Assembly (NCBI GenBank): GCA_009724975.1
Contig: SRXB01000029.1
Location: forward strand, 1-12,919
Direction of reading: 5' to 3'
DNA length: 12,919 nt
DNA from: a bacterium
GTDB lineage: Bacteria; Desulfobacterota; Deferrisomatia; Deferrisomatales; BM512
Part shown: one piece after another, positions 1 to 8,649 of the stretch
Numbering within the stretch: position 1 is the stretch's first letter
Layout: every line of letters starts with the position of its first letter
The notes under the pieces: generated by a model
Told to the model about the DNA's origin: nothing
Databases searched by the model: none
The model's input: only the letters and a program-made list of their open reading frames with translations
Translations under genes and position numbers: made by a program

Positions 1-629
1 GTTCCCGAATAGCCGACCCTGGGCGGCAAAAAGCCGGACTGGCGCTTAAGCTTCACGGGGTAGAAGAAGTAAGGGAGGTAGAAGACAGGGGCCTTCTCGA
101 CGCTGAAAACGCCTCCGCCGCCGGTTAGGTAGCCCTCTATCTCCACGTCCATCCAGTCGGCCTCAATCGACCACGAGGGCCAGCTCTTGTCGCAGGCGGT
201 AAAGGTGGCGTCGCGGGCCTTGTAGGCGGCTGGGCCAGTGCGGGAGAGGCTTTTGGCGTCGACGGTGTAGCCGCTTTCGGCCAGGAAAAGCGAGGCGTTC
301 TCTATCTCGCCTTCAAGGGAGTCCACATTCATCTTCACGAGCGAGGCCTTAAGGACGTTGCCGCCCGCGTCGGCCAGCTTCACCTCCCCTTCGGCGGTGA
401 TGAGGCCGCTTTCAATAGAATAGGATACCTTCTGCGCCGTCAGGCAGCGTCCACCCCACTCGACGCGCACATTGCCGGAGGCGTTGACCTCTCTGGAGGT
501 GGCGCTCAGGGCGTCGGCGCTAAAATTCAACGGCTCGCCGGAGCTTTTTACAGTGACCGACTGCGCCCGCGCCGCCGGAGCCGCCAAAAGGAGGGCAAGA
601 AGGGCCAGCAGGGCGAAAATGCGCCTCAC
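1..629 (-). CDS. lptD: LPS-assembly outer membrane protein LptD, N-terminal part (cut by window edge)
   Basis: This is the first 209 codons of a reverse-strand gene that continues past base 1. Residues 1-22 form a signal peptide: Arg-Arg, a Leu/Ala-rich core and an ARA cleavage site before Gln23. Residues from about 30 to 175 resemble the LptA/OstA-like periplasmic domain (alternating strands, SGNVRVEW and EGEVKLAD turns). The segment PVFYLPYFFYP (181-191) followed by KRQSGFLPPRVGYS (196-208) is the characteristic LptD junction between that domain and the outer-membrane barrel. In this family LptD, with the lipoprotein LptE, inserts lipopolysaccharide into the outer leaflet. The start is taken as GTG at 629-627, because it gives a complete signal peptide and overlaps the folC stop in a GTGA arrangement, suggesting translational coupling. 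The barrel is outside the window, so length and completeness are unknown. Confidence 0.85.
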   Translation of the reverse strand, partial: MRRIFALLALLALLLAAPAARAQSVTVKSSGEPLNFSADALSATSREVNASGNVRVEWGGRCLTAQKVSYSIESGLITAEGEVKLADAGGNVLKASLVKMNVDSLEGEIENASLFLAESGYTVDAKSLSRTGPAAYKARDATFTACDKSWPSWSIEADWMDVEIEGYLTGGGGVFSVEKAPVFYLPYFFYPVKLKRQSGFLPPRVGYSG

Positions 630-1906
630 TCAAGCCACCCTTCGCGGCGCAGGATTCCCCTCGCCTGCCCCACCAGCGTAAGCGAACCGGTTATCACGAC
701 AAGGTCTTCACTACTCGCCGCCCCGAGGGCCATCTTCCACCCCTCTTCAAGGGAGGGGGAGAGACGGGCGCTTATATTCGCCGAGGCGCTCATCGCCACA
801 AGCTCCTCCGGAGAGATTGCCCGCTTGGAATCGGATCGGGTGAGAATAACCTCGTCGGCGAGCGGCGCAAGGTCTTTAACTATCGAGAGGGCGTCCTTGT
901 CGCCGAGGATTCCCATCACGAGAATCAGCCGTTTACGTTCAAAACCGCTTTCGAGGGCGGTTTTAAGGGCCTTGGCGGCGTGGGGGTTGTGCGCGCCGTC
1001 CAGAAGGACTCGCGGCCCCGCGCCGAAAAGCTCAAGGCGGCCCGGCCAGCGGGTTTTGGCGATTCCCTCGAAGATATTCTCCTCGCTTATGGCAAAACCG
1101 GCTCCCCTTATTGATTCCAGAAGGGCAAGCGCCACCGCGAGGTTGTCTCTCTGGTAAGCGCCGGGGAGGCCGCAGGCGATATCTTTAAGGTTTATGCCAA
1201 TTCCGCTGTAATCGTAACGGTCGCCGCGACGCGTGGCGCAAAAGTCGACGCCGTTGACGTAGAGGGGGGCCTTGACCTCGGCGCAAAGGGCGCGTATCTC
1301 GGCAAGGGCCTCGCCGGTGGCCGCCGTGACGAGGGGGACGCCGGTTTTCGCTATTCCGGCCTTCTCGCGGGCGATTAGCGCCTCGGTGGGGCCAAGCTGC
1401 TCGGAGTGCTCAAGCGAAACGTTGGTTATTGCGCAGGCCACGGGGTTTATCACGTTGGTGGAGTCGAGCCTGCCGCCCATTCCCACCTCGATAACCCCGA
1501 AATCAATCTTTTCCTCGGCGAAATAATCGAAAGAGAGGGCGGTGATGACCTCGAACTGGGTCAGCCCCGCGAGATTTTCATTTTTCTTGGCGGCGTCGAT
1601 AACTTTTTGCAAAAGAGCGGGTAAACTTGCCTCGCGCATCAGCTCGCCGTTTATCCTCGCCCGTTCGCCGAAAAATTCGAGGGGGGGAGAGGTGTAGAGG
1701 CCGGTTTTCAGGCCCGAGGCGGAGAGAACCGAGGAGGTGAAGGCGCAGACCGACCCCTTGCCGTTGGTCCCTGCAATGTGCGCGCATGGGTAGGAAAGCT
1801 GTGGGTTTCCAAGGGCCTCCATAAGCATGGAGATGCGAGAAAGCCCCAGGTTTATGCCGAATTTATCGAGCGAATCTATGTATTTGAGTGCTTCGGAAGG
1901 ATTCAT
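626..1906 (-). CDS. folC: Bifunctional folylpolyglutamate synthase / dihydrofolate synthase
   Basis: A 426-residue Mur-ligase-family enzyme that adds L-glutamate to dihydropteroate and to reduced folates using ATP, in the cytoplasm. The P-loop is GTNGKGS (46-52). Other family blocks are GLYTSPPLEFFGERARING (69-87), the IEVGMGGRLDSTN segment (139-151), REKAGIAK (180-187), TRWPGRLE (285-292), DGAHNPHA (303-310) and the C-terminal ITGSLTLVGQAR (405-416). Length and motif order fit a full-length FolC. The ATG at 1906 matches the usual FolC N-terminus, but only a weak ribosome binding site is visible: AAGGAA lies about 15 nt upstream. The gene is first in a minus-strand unit with lptD, whose GTG overlaps the folC TGA. 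Whether it has both activities or only FPGS cannot be told from sequence alone. The usual SLDHTEYLG block appears as SLEHSEQLG (164-172), which may be normal variation. Confidence 0.95.
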   Translation of the reverse strand: MNPSEALKYIDSLDKFGINLGLSRISMLMEALGNPQLSYPCAHIAGTNGKGSVCAFTSSVLSASGLKTGLYTSPPLEFFGERARINGELMREASLPALLQKVIDAAKKNENLAGLTQFEVITALSFDYFAEEKIDFGVIEVGMGGRLDSTNVINPVACAITNVSLEHSEQLGPTEALIAREKAGIAKTGVPLVTAATGEALAEIRALCAEVKAPLYVNGVDFCATRRGDRYDYSGIGINLKDIACGLPGAYQRDNLAVALALLESIRGAGFAISEENIFEGIAKTRWPGRLELFGAGPRVLLDGAHNPHAAKALKTALESGFERKRLILVMGILGDKDALSIVKDLAPLADEVILTRSDSKRAISPEELVAMSASANISARLSPSLEEGWKMALGAASSEDLVVITGSLTLVGQARGILRREGWLE

Positions 1907-1948
1907 GGCCGCCAGCTTCGTTCCTTAATAATAAGTCAATCTTATTTA

Positions 1949-1976
1949 ATTATCAGAAGTCGGCTCGCCTTGTCCA
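1949..1976 (-). promoter_or_regulatory. Candidate sigma-70 promoter for folC-lptD
   Basis: Reading the minus strand, TGGACA (1976-1971) is followed after 16 nt by GATAAT (1954-1949), about 40 nt before the folC ATG. Each hexamer matches the sigma-70 consensus at 5 of 6 positions. The surrounding 1920-1960 stretch is AT-rich compared with the flanking genes. This is pattern matching only. Confidence 0.4.
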
Positions 1977-1985
1977 TAAAAGGCA

Positions 1986-2007
1986 CCCCAATGGGGATGA
2001 AATTTCA
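1986..2007. repeat. Two adjacent short palindromes in the folC-fusA intergenic region
   Basis: CCCCA-A-TGGGG (1986-1996) is an 11-bp dyad with one central base, and TGAAATTTCA (1998-2007) is a perfect 10-bp palindrome one base further on. They lie between the candidate folC promoter and the fusA promoter, so they could be operator sites serving either direction. No known regulator is assigned. Confidence 0.35.
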
Positions 2008-2031
2008 AATAAACGCGGTAGCTTTTTTTTG

Positions 2032-2060
2032 TTGACACTACTCTCGCGAGTTCATAAAAT
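2032..2060 (+). promoter_or_regulatory. Sigma-70 promoter for fusA
   Basis: A perfect -35 hexamer TTGACA (2032-2037) is separated by 17 nt from TAAAAT (2055-2060), preceded by a run of eight T. Transcription would begin near 2067, leaving a leader of about 100 nt. An 8-bp palindrome, CTCGCGAG (2043-2050), sits in the spacer, where a bound protein would block RNA polymerase; that role is a guess. The near-consensus match suits a highly expressed translation factor gene. Confidence 0.8.
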
Positions 2061-2091
2061 TCGCGCCTTTTCAAGGGCCGGACAAAAAACC

Positions 2092-2131
2092 CTTGGAAAA
2101 AAGCGATTTAGAACAAGAAAACTTGGAAAAA
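2092..2131 (+). repeat. Direct repeat CTTGGAAAAA in the fusA leader
   Basis: CTTGGAAAAA occurs at 2092-2101 and again at 2122-2131, exactly 30 nt apart, inside the predicted untranslated leader of fusA. The first copy also overlaps the right arm of a weak CAAGGG/CCCTTG stem (left arm near 2072). Nothing is known to me that reads this pattern; it may be coincidence in an A-rich leader. Confidence 0.3.
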
Positions 2132-2168
2132 GTTGATAATAGAGCCCCAAGCGGCAACAGGTGGAAAA

Positions 2169-4256
<2,088 letters not shown>

Positions 4257-4259
<3 letters not shown>

Positions 4260-4265
4260 TATAAT
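4257..4265 (+). promoter_or_regulatory. Extended -10 promoter overlapping the fusA stop codon
   Basis: TGATATAAT carries both the TGn extension (4257-4259, which is also the fusA TGA) and a perfect TATAAT (4260-4265). The -35 region is poor (TGAAGA at 4237-4242), as is tolerated for extended -10 promoters. The start point would be near 4272, about 40 nt before the ATG of the ATPase gene at 4312. Confidence 0.55.
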
Positions 4266-4311
4266 GGGAAGGTCTTCACAGGTAATTCGCCTCTGCGACA
4301 GGAGTCACCAA

Positions 4312-4998
4312 ATGCTTAAAACCGAACTGGTTGCCAAAAATCCCCTTAGAGCCTTCGACCAGAACCGCGAAGGCGGCCTCGGCCCCGGCCAGATCGGCCT
4401 CATCGCCGCCCGCGCCGGAACCGGCAAGACCGCCATGCTCATACAGATAGCCCTAGACAGCCTCTTTAGGCAGAACGCCGTCCTCCACGTCTCGGTGGAC
4501 GAGTCCGTCAGCCACGTGCAGGCCTGGTACGAGGAGATTTTCCGCGACCTGGCCCTGGGCTACGACCTTGAGATGGCCAAGCAGGTGTGGGAAGAGATAA
4601 TCCGCGACCGCCTCATCCTCACCTTCCGCGCCAACGTCTTCTCCGTCGCCACCCTCAAGGAGCGCCTCGGAGACCTCGTCGCCCAGAACATCTTCAACCC
4701 CAAGGTCATACTCGTGGACGGCATCGACCTGCACCGCCAGTCCCGCGAAACCCTCGAAGAGTTCCGCGCCTTCGTCCGCGACAGCGGCCTCAAGGCCTGG
4801 GTCGCCACCCGAACCCACCGCGAGGACGGCACCATCGCCGAAATGGTGGAGCCCCTCTCCGATATCTTCAGCGTGATGGTGGGCATCGAGGCGGGAGGCG
4901 AGTCCCTAAAGCTCACCACCTTCAAGAATCCCGGCCACGAGAGCGAAAAAATTGAGGTTTTCCTCGATCCGAAGACCATGCTTTTGGTGAGCAGGTAA
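4312..4998 (+). CDS. Small RecA/KaiC-like P-loop ATPase of unknown role
   Basis: A 228-residue single-domain ATPase I cannot assign to a named gene. The Walker A motif is ARAGTGKT (33-40). The second strand ends VSVDES (61-65 region), where the acidic pair Asp63-Glu64 sits like the catalytic glutamates of KaiC/RecA-type ATPases. Walker B is KVILVDGID (131-139, Asp136), and WVATRTHRED (163-172) resembles the sensor region. No signal peptide, membrane segment or extra DNA-binding domain is visible, so a cytoplasmic location is likely. The start at 4312 is chosen because AGGAG (4300-4304) lies 7 nt upstream; the earlier in-frame ATG at 4264 falls inside a likely -10 box and has no ribosome binding site. 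It follows fusA by 52 nt and has similar C-rich codon use. Alternatives are a DnaB- or RadA-like relic or a KaiC-family regulator; function is unknown. Confidence 0.8.
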   Translation: MLKTELVAKNPLRAFDQNREGGLGPGQIGLIAARAGTGKTAMLIQIALDSLFRQNAVLHVSVDESVSHVQAWYEEIFRDLALGYDLEMAKQVWEEIIRDRLILTFRANVFSVATLKERLGDLVAQNIFNPKVILVDGIDLHRQSRETLEEFRAFVRDSGLKAWVATRTHREDGTIAEMVEPLSDIFSVMVGIEAGGESLKLTTFKNPGHESEKIEVFLDPKTMLLVSR

Positions 4999-5015
4999 AT
5001 ATAAAAGGCCTTTAG

Positions 5016-5045
5016 TTGACACAAGCCGCCCTTAAATGCTAAAAG
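5016..5045 (+). promoter_or_regulatory. Sigma-70 promoter for rpsU
   Basis: TTGACA (5016-5021) is followed after 18 nt by TAAAAG (5040-5045), with a TG one base before the -10 (5037-5038), giving an extended -10. A 10-bp palindrome AAAGGCCTTT (5004-5013) lies just upstream. An 8-bp hairpin with a GTT loop (5042-5060) straddles the expected start point near 5052; it could be a weak terminator for the upstream ATPase message or an operator. Confidence 0.6.
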
Positions 5046-5089
5046 TGCGGTTCGCATTTTAAAAACCCTTGAGAGGAGGTGTATTAGTC

Positions 5090-5311
5090 TTGGCATATGA
5101 AGAGAGAGCCCCACGCAGATTCGGGGACCGCCCGAGCGACCCTCGCCGAGACTTCGAGCGTGAAGTCCGCAAACTGAAGAAGGACTTCCAGAAAAACGTG
5201 CTTCCGGCAGTCAAGCGCCACTCGTTTTACGTTTCAAAAAGCGAGATGCGCAGGATAAAGGAGCGCAAAGCCGCCCGCAGAAGGCGCCGCCAGATGCGCA
5301 AGGTCGGCTAG
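5090..5311 (+). CDS. rpsU: Small ribosomal subunit protein bS21
   Basis: A 73-residue, very basic protein matching the bS21 pattern: an amphipathic segment FEREVRKLKKDF, then VLPAVKRHSFYVSKSEMRR, aligning with the family's VL-EVRRREFYEKP block, then an Arg/Lys-rich tail (KERKAARRRRRQMRK). bS21 sits on the 30S platform near the 3' end of 16S rRNA and helps translation initiation. The N-terminal ~20 residues (MAYEERAPRRFGDRPSDPRR) extend beyond the usual start of the fold and are rich in Arg, Pro and Asp. The start is taken as TTG at 5090, 10 nt after a perfect AGGAGG (5074-5079). The nearby ATG at 5097 is out of frame, and another in-frame TTG at 5069 lies before the ribosome binding site. The gene has its own promoter and a strong terminator, so it looks monocistronic. 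Confidence 0.88.
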   Translation: MAYEERAPRRFGDRPSDPRRDFEREVRKLKKDFQKNVLPAVKRHSFYVSKSEMRRIKERKAARRRRRQMRKVG

Positions 5312-5325
5312 GCCGTACACCTCGC

Positions 5326-5360
5326 TCACCCCTCCCCCCAAGGGAGGGGTGAACTTTTTT
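5326..5360 (+). terminator. Intrinsic terminator of rpsU
   Basis: A perfect 11-bp stem, TCACCCCTCCC (5326-5336) with GGGAGGGGTGA (5342-5352), and a 5-nt loop, followed by AC and six T (5355-5360). It begins 15 nt after the rpsU stop. The G/C core may also belong to a dispersed palindromic repeat. Confidence 0.85.
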
Positions 5361-5375
5361 GCCAGAGAACTAAAG

Positions 5376-5391
5376 CCCTCCCGCGGGAGGG
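5376..5391. repeat. Perfect 16-bp palindrome CCCTCCCGCGGGAGGG
   Basis: A loop-less perfect palindrome located 16 nt after the rpsU terminator T-run and 24 nt before the gspL ATG. Its CCCTCCC/GGGAGGG arms repeat the core of the terminator stem. It is placed where it could sequester or set off the gspL translation start, or be part of a small dispersed repeat. Confidence 0.6.
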
Positions 5392-5414
5392 GGTTGACAT
5401 CACGGGGAGTAGCG

Positions 5415-6836
5415 ATGCCCAAATCGAGCGTGGGACTAAGTACAGGCAATTCCCGCGCCTCCTTGGTTCGCCTTAGGAGCGGCTTTTTCGCCGCCGAGGT
5501 CGACCGAGTGGAGATGGTAGCCCTCGCCGAAGGCCCCGATTCCCTCTTTTCTTCCATAGAATCCCTTAAAATCAGCCCCGACGACTCCATCATCGCCTCA
5601 CTTGGCGGCGACAAGGTTTTCGTGCGCTCCGAATCAGTGCCTTTTTCGGACAGGTACAGGGGCGAACAGGCCGCCATGCTTGAAGCGGAGGAATCCCTCC
5701 CGCTGGCGCTTGAGCAACTTTACGCCTCGGGCCAGCCGATACGCAAAAGCGGCTCCGGAGCCGAGTTTTTGGCCGTTTTCGCACCGTCCGAAAACGTCCA
5801 CTTCCTCTACGACGCCCTCGGTTACGCCAAATTGAAGCCCTCGGTGGTCGAGTGCGCGCAGGGGGCTCTGCTGACCCTCAACGCAATCTGCTTTAAGGCC
5901 CCCGCCAAAAGGGCGCTGATGGAGGTTGAGTCGGACCTTTGCACCCTTACGGCCTTTGAGGCCGACGGTTACCGGTTCTCGGCCACCTTCTCCGGCTCGG
6001 CGGACCAGAACCTCCTCAAAATCGAGTCAGCGCGAATTTTTTCCCTCTGGTCGGATAAGGATTACGCGCCCGAAGCCCTATATCTTTGCGGCTCCGGCGC
6101 AACCGAGGCACTCGCCGCGTCGCTGGCCGATACCCTTGGGTTCGCGGTGGAGCTCTTGCCCTTTATTCAGGTGAAGGTAGTGGCCAAGGCCGCCCAACTC
6201 TCCACCTGGCCCTCCTGGGCCGTTCCCCTCGCCCTCTCCTGGCGCGACGCATCATCCAAGGCCCCCAGCGAGATAAATCTGCTGAAGGGGTCGTTAGCCC
6301 CCAAGCGCGGAGCCTTCCCCATGAGGCGGGTCGCGGCCACCTGCTCCGTTTACGCGGCCATACTCGCCCTGCTTTGGGGAGCGGGCTCCTGGCTTGAGAT
6401 ACGGCAAAAGAACGAAGAGGTTGAAAAGCTTCAAAAAGCCATAGCGTCTACCTTCCAGGCAAACTTCCCCGACGTGAAAAACGTGGCCGACGAGCTTTCC
6501 CAGACGCAAAAGGCGGTAGACGACCTTGAGGAGGAGAAAAAGGCCCTCGGCTCCCTCGCCGACAGGGAGATTTCGCCCCTCACCGTCCTAAAGGTAATCT
6601 CCTCCAAGATCCCCAAAGAGCCGGTAGTCGAAATGCGAGAATTCCAGGCCGAGCCGGAGAGGCTCAGGCTCGACGGCTCCACGGTGAGTTTCGACGCCAT
6701 TGACAAGGTTAAAACCCACCTTGAGGAATACCCGCGCTTCAGCTCTGTTTCCGTAAGCGACGCCAAGGCGGGCGCGGCGGACGGCAAGGTCGTATTCCGC
6801 ATGACCGCGCAGTACTCGCAAAAGGGCCAGCAATGA
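5415..6836 (+). CDS. gspL: Type II secretion system inner-membrane protein GspL (PilM/PilN-like)
   Basis: A 473-residue protein with the GspL layout. Residues 1-290 form a cytoplasmic actin-like fold resembling PilM, with LYLCGSGATEAL (222-233) at the expected nucleotide-fold glycine turn. One membrane helix spans about 306-327, followed by a coiled coil (about 328-380, rich in Glu/Lys) and a small periplasmic ferredoxin-like domain (about 385-470). GspL anchors the GspE ATPase to the inner-membrane platform and partners GspM. It overlaps gspM by 4 bp. The start is the ATG at 5415, with GGGGAG (5404-5409) 5 nt upstream; the longer frame back to 5349 would run through the repeat region. Sequence similarity in this family is low, so the assignment rests on architecture and on the GspM- and GspN-like genes that follow. 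A PilM-PilN fusion of another pilus-type system is the main alternative. Confidence 0.8.
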   Translation: MPKSSVGLSTGNSRASLVRLRSGFFAAEVDRVEMVALAEGPDSLFSSIESLKISPDDSIIASLGGDKVFVRSESVPFSDRYRGEQAAMLEAEESLPLALEQLYASGQPIRKSGSGAEFLAVFAPSENVHFLYDALGYAKLKPSVVECAQGALLTLNAICFKAPAKRALMEVESDLCTLTAFEADGYRFSATFSGSADQNLLKIESARIFSLWSDKDYAPEALYLCGSGATEALAASLADTLGFAVELLPFIQVKVVAKAAQLSTWPSWAVPLALSWRDASSKAPSEINLLKGSLAPKRGAFPMRRVAATCSVYAAILALLWGAGSWLEIRQKNEEVEKLQKAIASTFQANFPDVKNVADELSQTQKAVDDLEEEKKALGSLADREISPLTVLKVISSKIPKEPVVEMREFQAEPERLRLDGSTVSFDAIDKVKTHLEEYPRFSSVSVSDAKAGAADGKVVFRMTAQYSQKGQQ

Positions 6837-7351
6837 AGCTCTCGGCTAGAGAGAAGCTGATAGTCGCCCTCGGCCTCGTCCTGGTGGTTTGCGCCGCCTT
6901 CTGGGGCCTTGTGGTGGATCCGGTGAAGGAAAAGACGGCTCTTCTGGACAGGAAAATCGAATATCTCCAAAAGAGGCGGGCCGACCTCGGCGCGCTGGTA
7001 AAGCGCTACGAGGCGCTAAACTCCCAGCTTTCGGCGGTCAAGGGAAAGGTCGTGCACCCCAAGGAGTTCTCCATACTCTCCCACCTTGAGACGATAGCGC
7101 TCTCAAGGGGGGTGAAGGCCAACATAACGCAGATGAAGCCAAAGCCAGGCCTCAGCTCCCGCCATTACAAGGAGAGCGTTGTGGAGATAAAGATGGAGAA
7201 GGTAAACCTGGACCAGATAACCGGCTACCTCCATGAGGTGGAAAACGGGCCGCAACCCCTGCGCATAAAAGTTTTGCGCCTTGCGCCGAGGTTCGACAAC
7301 CCCGACCTCCTCAACGCCAATTTCGACATAGCCTCTTACCAGCTTCCCTGA
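6833..7351 (+). CDS. gspM: Type II secretion system protein GspM (PilO-like)
   Basis: A 172-residue bitopic membrane protein. The N-terminus LSAREKLIVALG is the common GspM opening, followed by one membrane helix (about 9-28). A short coiled coil comes next (about 30-70, DRKIEYLQKRRADL and following), then a periplasmic ferredoxin-like domain (about 75-172) of the GspM/PilO type. It would form a heteromer with GspL on the inner membrane. Its ATG shares ATGA with the gspL stop (6833-6836), implying coupled translation and fixing the start. The length is normal for GspM. Sequence alone does not separate GspM from PilO, but the preceding GspL and following GspN favour type II secretion. Confidence 0.78.
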   Translation: MKLSAREKLIVALGLVLVVCAAFWGLVVDPVKEKTALLDRKIEYLQKRRADLGALVKRYEALNSQLSAVKGKVVHPKEFSILSHLETIALSRGVKANITQMKPKPGLSSRHYKESVVEIKMEKVNLDQITGYLHEVENGPQPLRIKVLRLAPRFDNPDLLNANFDIASYQLP

Positions 7352-7371
7352 CAAAGTAGAGTTTCCCCGAG

Positions 7372-8247
7372 ATGCCCCGAGCAAAGACAAAGACAAGCCC
7401 GTTGATGATACTCGCCATTGCGCTGGCGGCATTGGTAATCTTCGCCGTAAGCCTCTGGCTGACCTTCCCCTTCGACAAAATTGAGTCGAGGGCCGAGGCC
7501 GAACTTGCCAAAAAAGGCATAGTCGCCGACCTAAAAAACCTCCGCCCCGGCTTATTCCTGGGGTTGGGTGCGGAATCGCTCGTCATTTCGCAGTACGGCG
7601 AAACCCCTTTGAGCCTCACAATCTCCCCCTTGAGGATATCGGCCCGCCTTGGCCCCCTTCTTTCCGGCAAATTCGTCTTCGACATAGAGGGGAAAACCCT
7701 TGGCGGCTCCTTTTCCGCCGTCTTCCCTCTAGGCGAGGGTGAAGCCGGCGCCTCCTTCAAAGAGCTGAACACGACGATACTCTCCGACGACAACCCCGAC
7801 CTCCTTCCCATAATGGAGGGCAAGGTAAGCGGCTCGGTGGCCACTTCCATGCCGCTGGCGCGCATGGGCGAACTGACGGCCAAGGCCGACCTCGAAATAT
7901 CCGGCCTTTCCGTAGGGCCCGGCCAGGTGGGTTTTATCTCGATAAACCAGATAATACTGGGTTCCGGAAGGATTTCTGTAAACTCCACGGGCGGGAAAGC
8001 CGACCTTGAGGAGTTTTTCCTTACCGGTGGCGACCTTGAAATGAAGGGAAGCGGCACGGCACAGCTTGCCGAGCCGATTAAGGCCACAGCGGTTGACATG
8101 ACCCTGAACATAAAGCCCTCTTCCCCCGCCGTGGTGGCGAAATTGCCGCTGCTTTTCGCCTTCATCGCCCCCAACAAGAACCCCGACGGAAGTTATACCG
8201 CTAAACTTAAGGGAGCCTTCGCTTCGCCTAGGCTCACCTCGAATTAA
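7372..8247 (+). CDS. gspN: Type II secretion system protein GspN
   Basis: A 291-residue protein with one N-terminal membrane helix (about 11-31) followed by a long beta-rich periplasmic region. The latter includes LKNLRPGLFLGLGAESL and repeated strands up to KLKGAFASPRL at the end. This shape, including a C-terminal stretch that returns to PDGSYTAKLKG, fits the deltaproteobacterial GspN family, an AsmA-like accessory of the secretion platform. It starts 20 nt after gspM with only a weak GAG before the ATG, so it may depend on coupling. The next gene, hisI, begins 24 nt downstream. GspN is absent from many type II systems and its exact task is unsettled. A generic AsmA/translocation-type periplasmic protein is the alternative. 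Confidence 0.75.
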   Translation: MPRAKTKTSPLMILAIALAALVIFAVSLWLTFPFDKIESRAEAELAKKGIVADLKNLRPGLFLGLGAESLVISQYGETPLSLTISPLRISARLGPLLSGKFVFDIEGKTLGGSFSAVFPLGEGEAGASFKELNTTILSDDNPDLLPIMEGKVSGSVATSMPLARMGELTAKADLEISGLSVGPGQVGFISINQIILGSGRISVNSTGGKADLEEFFLTGGDLEMKGSGTAQLAEPIKATAVDMTLNIKPSSPAVVAKLPLLFAFIAPNKNPDGSYTAKLKGAFASPRLTSN

Positions 8248-8271
8248 TAAACCCCCAAGGAGCAAGAAATT

Positions 8272-8649
8272 ATGTTAAGACCCGACTTTGAAAAGAGCGG
8301 CGGGCTCATTCCCGCCGTGGCGCAGGACGCAGACACCGGCGAGGTGCTGATGCTGGCCTACATGAACGAGGAGGCCCTGCGCCGCACCATCGAAACCGGC
8401 AAGGCATGGTATTACAGCCGTTCGCGCGACAAGTTCTGGATGAAGGGCGAATCCAGCGGCCACGTGCAGGTTGTGAAGGAGATTCGCCTTGACTGCGACG
8501 CCGACGCCATCGTCATCAAAATAAAGCAGCTTGGCGAAGCCGCCTGCCACACCGGCCACCGTTCCTGTTTTTACATGAAGTGGGACGGGCAAGGCTGGGC
8601 CGAGGAGGGAGAGCTGGTCTTCAATCCGGAGGAGGTTTACAAGAAATGA
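8272..8649 (+). CDS. hisI: Phosphoribosyl-AMP cyclohydrolase
   Basis: A 125-residue cytoplasmic enzyme for the third step of histidine synthesis, opening the purine ring of phosphoribosyl-AMP. Diagnostic blocks are MLAYMNEEAL (27-36), YYSRSRDKFWMKGESSGHVQ (47-66), DCDADA (74-79) and ACHTGHRSCF (91-100). Asp74, Asp76 and Asp78 match the magnesium-site aspartates. Cys75, Cys92 and Cys99 match the zinc ligands known for this family. It is the stand-alone form: the HisE pyrophosphohydrolase domain is not fused and no hisE is seen here. AAGGAG (8257-8262) lies 9 nt before the ATG. The stop overlaps the hisG start as ATGA, so the two are translationally coupled. It is probably carried on the gsp transcript, since only 24 nt separate it from gspN. 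Confidence 0.96.
   Translation: MLRPDFEKSGGLIPAVAQDADTGEVLMLAYMNEEALRRTIETGKAWYYSRSRDKFWMKGESSGHVQVVKEIRLDCDADAIVIKIKQLGEAACHTGHRSCFYMKWDGQGWAEEGELVFNPEEVYKK

Noticed and set aside
4264..4311. Longer start for the ATPase gene (ATG at 4264)
   Set aside because: The ATG overlaps the TATAAT box and has no Shine-Dalgarno sequence, whereas AGGAG precedes the ATG at 4312; the extra 16 residues look non-conserved.
5394..5399. TTGACA just before gspL, as a possible -35 box
   Set aside because: The matching -10 would fall at about 5417 inside the gspL coding sequence (GCCCAA), which is not a promoter hexamer and would start transcription after the ATG.
7311..8177. 288-codon antisense frame over gspN
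   Set aside because: Reverse-strand shadow with Ser/Pro/Arg-rich composition and no start signals; gspN fits the operon spacing and has a proper membrane segment.
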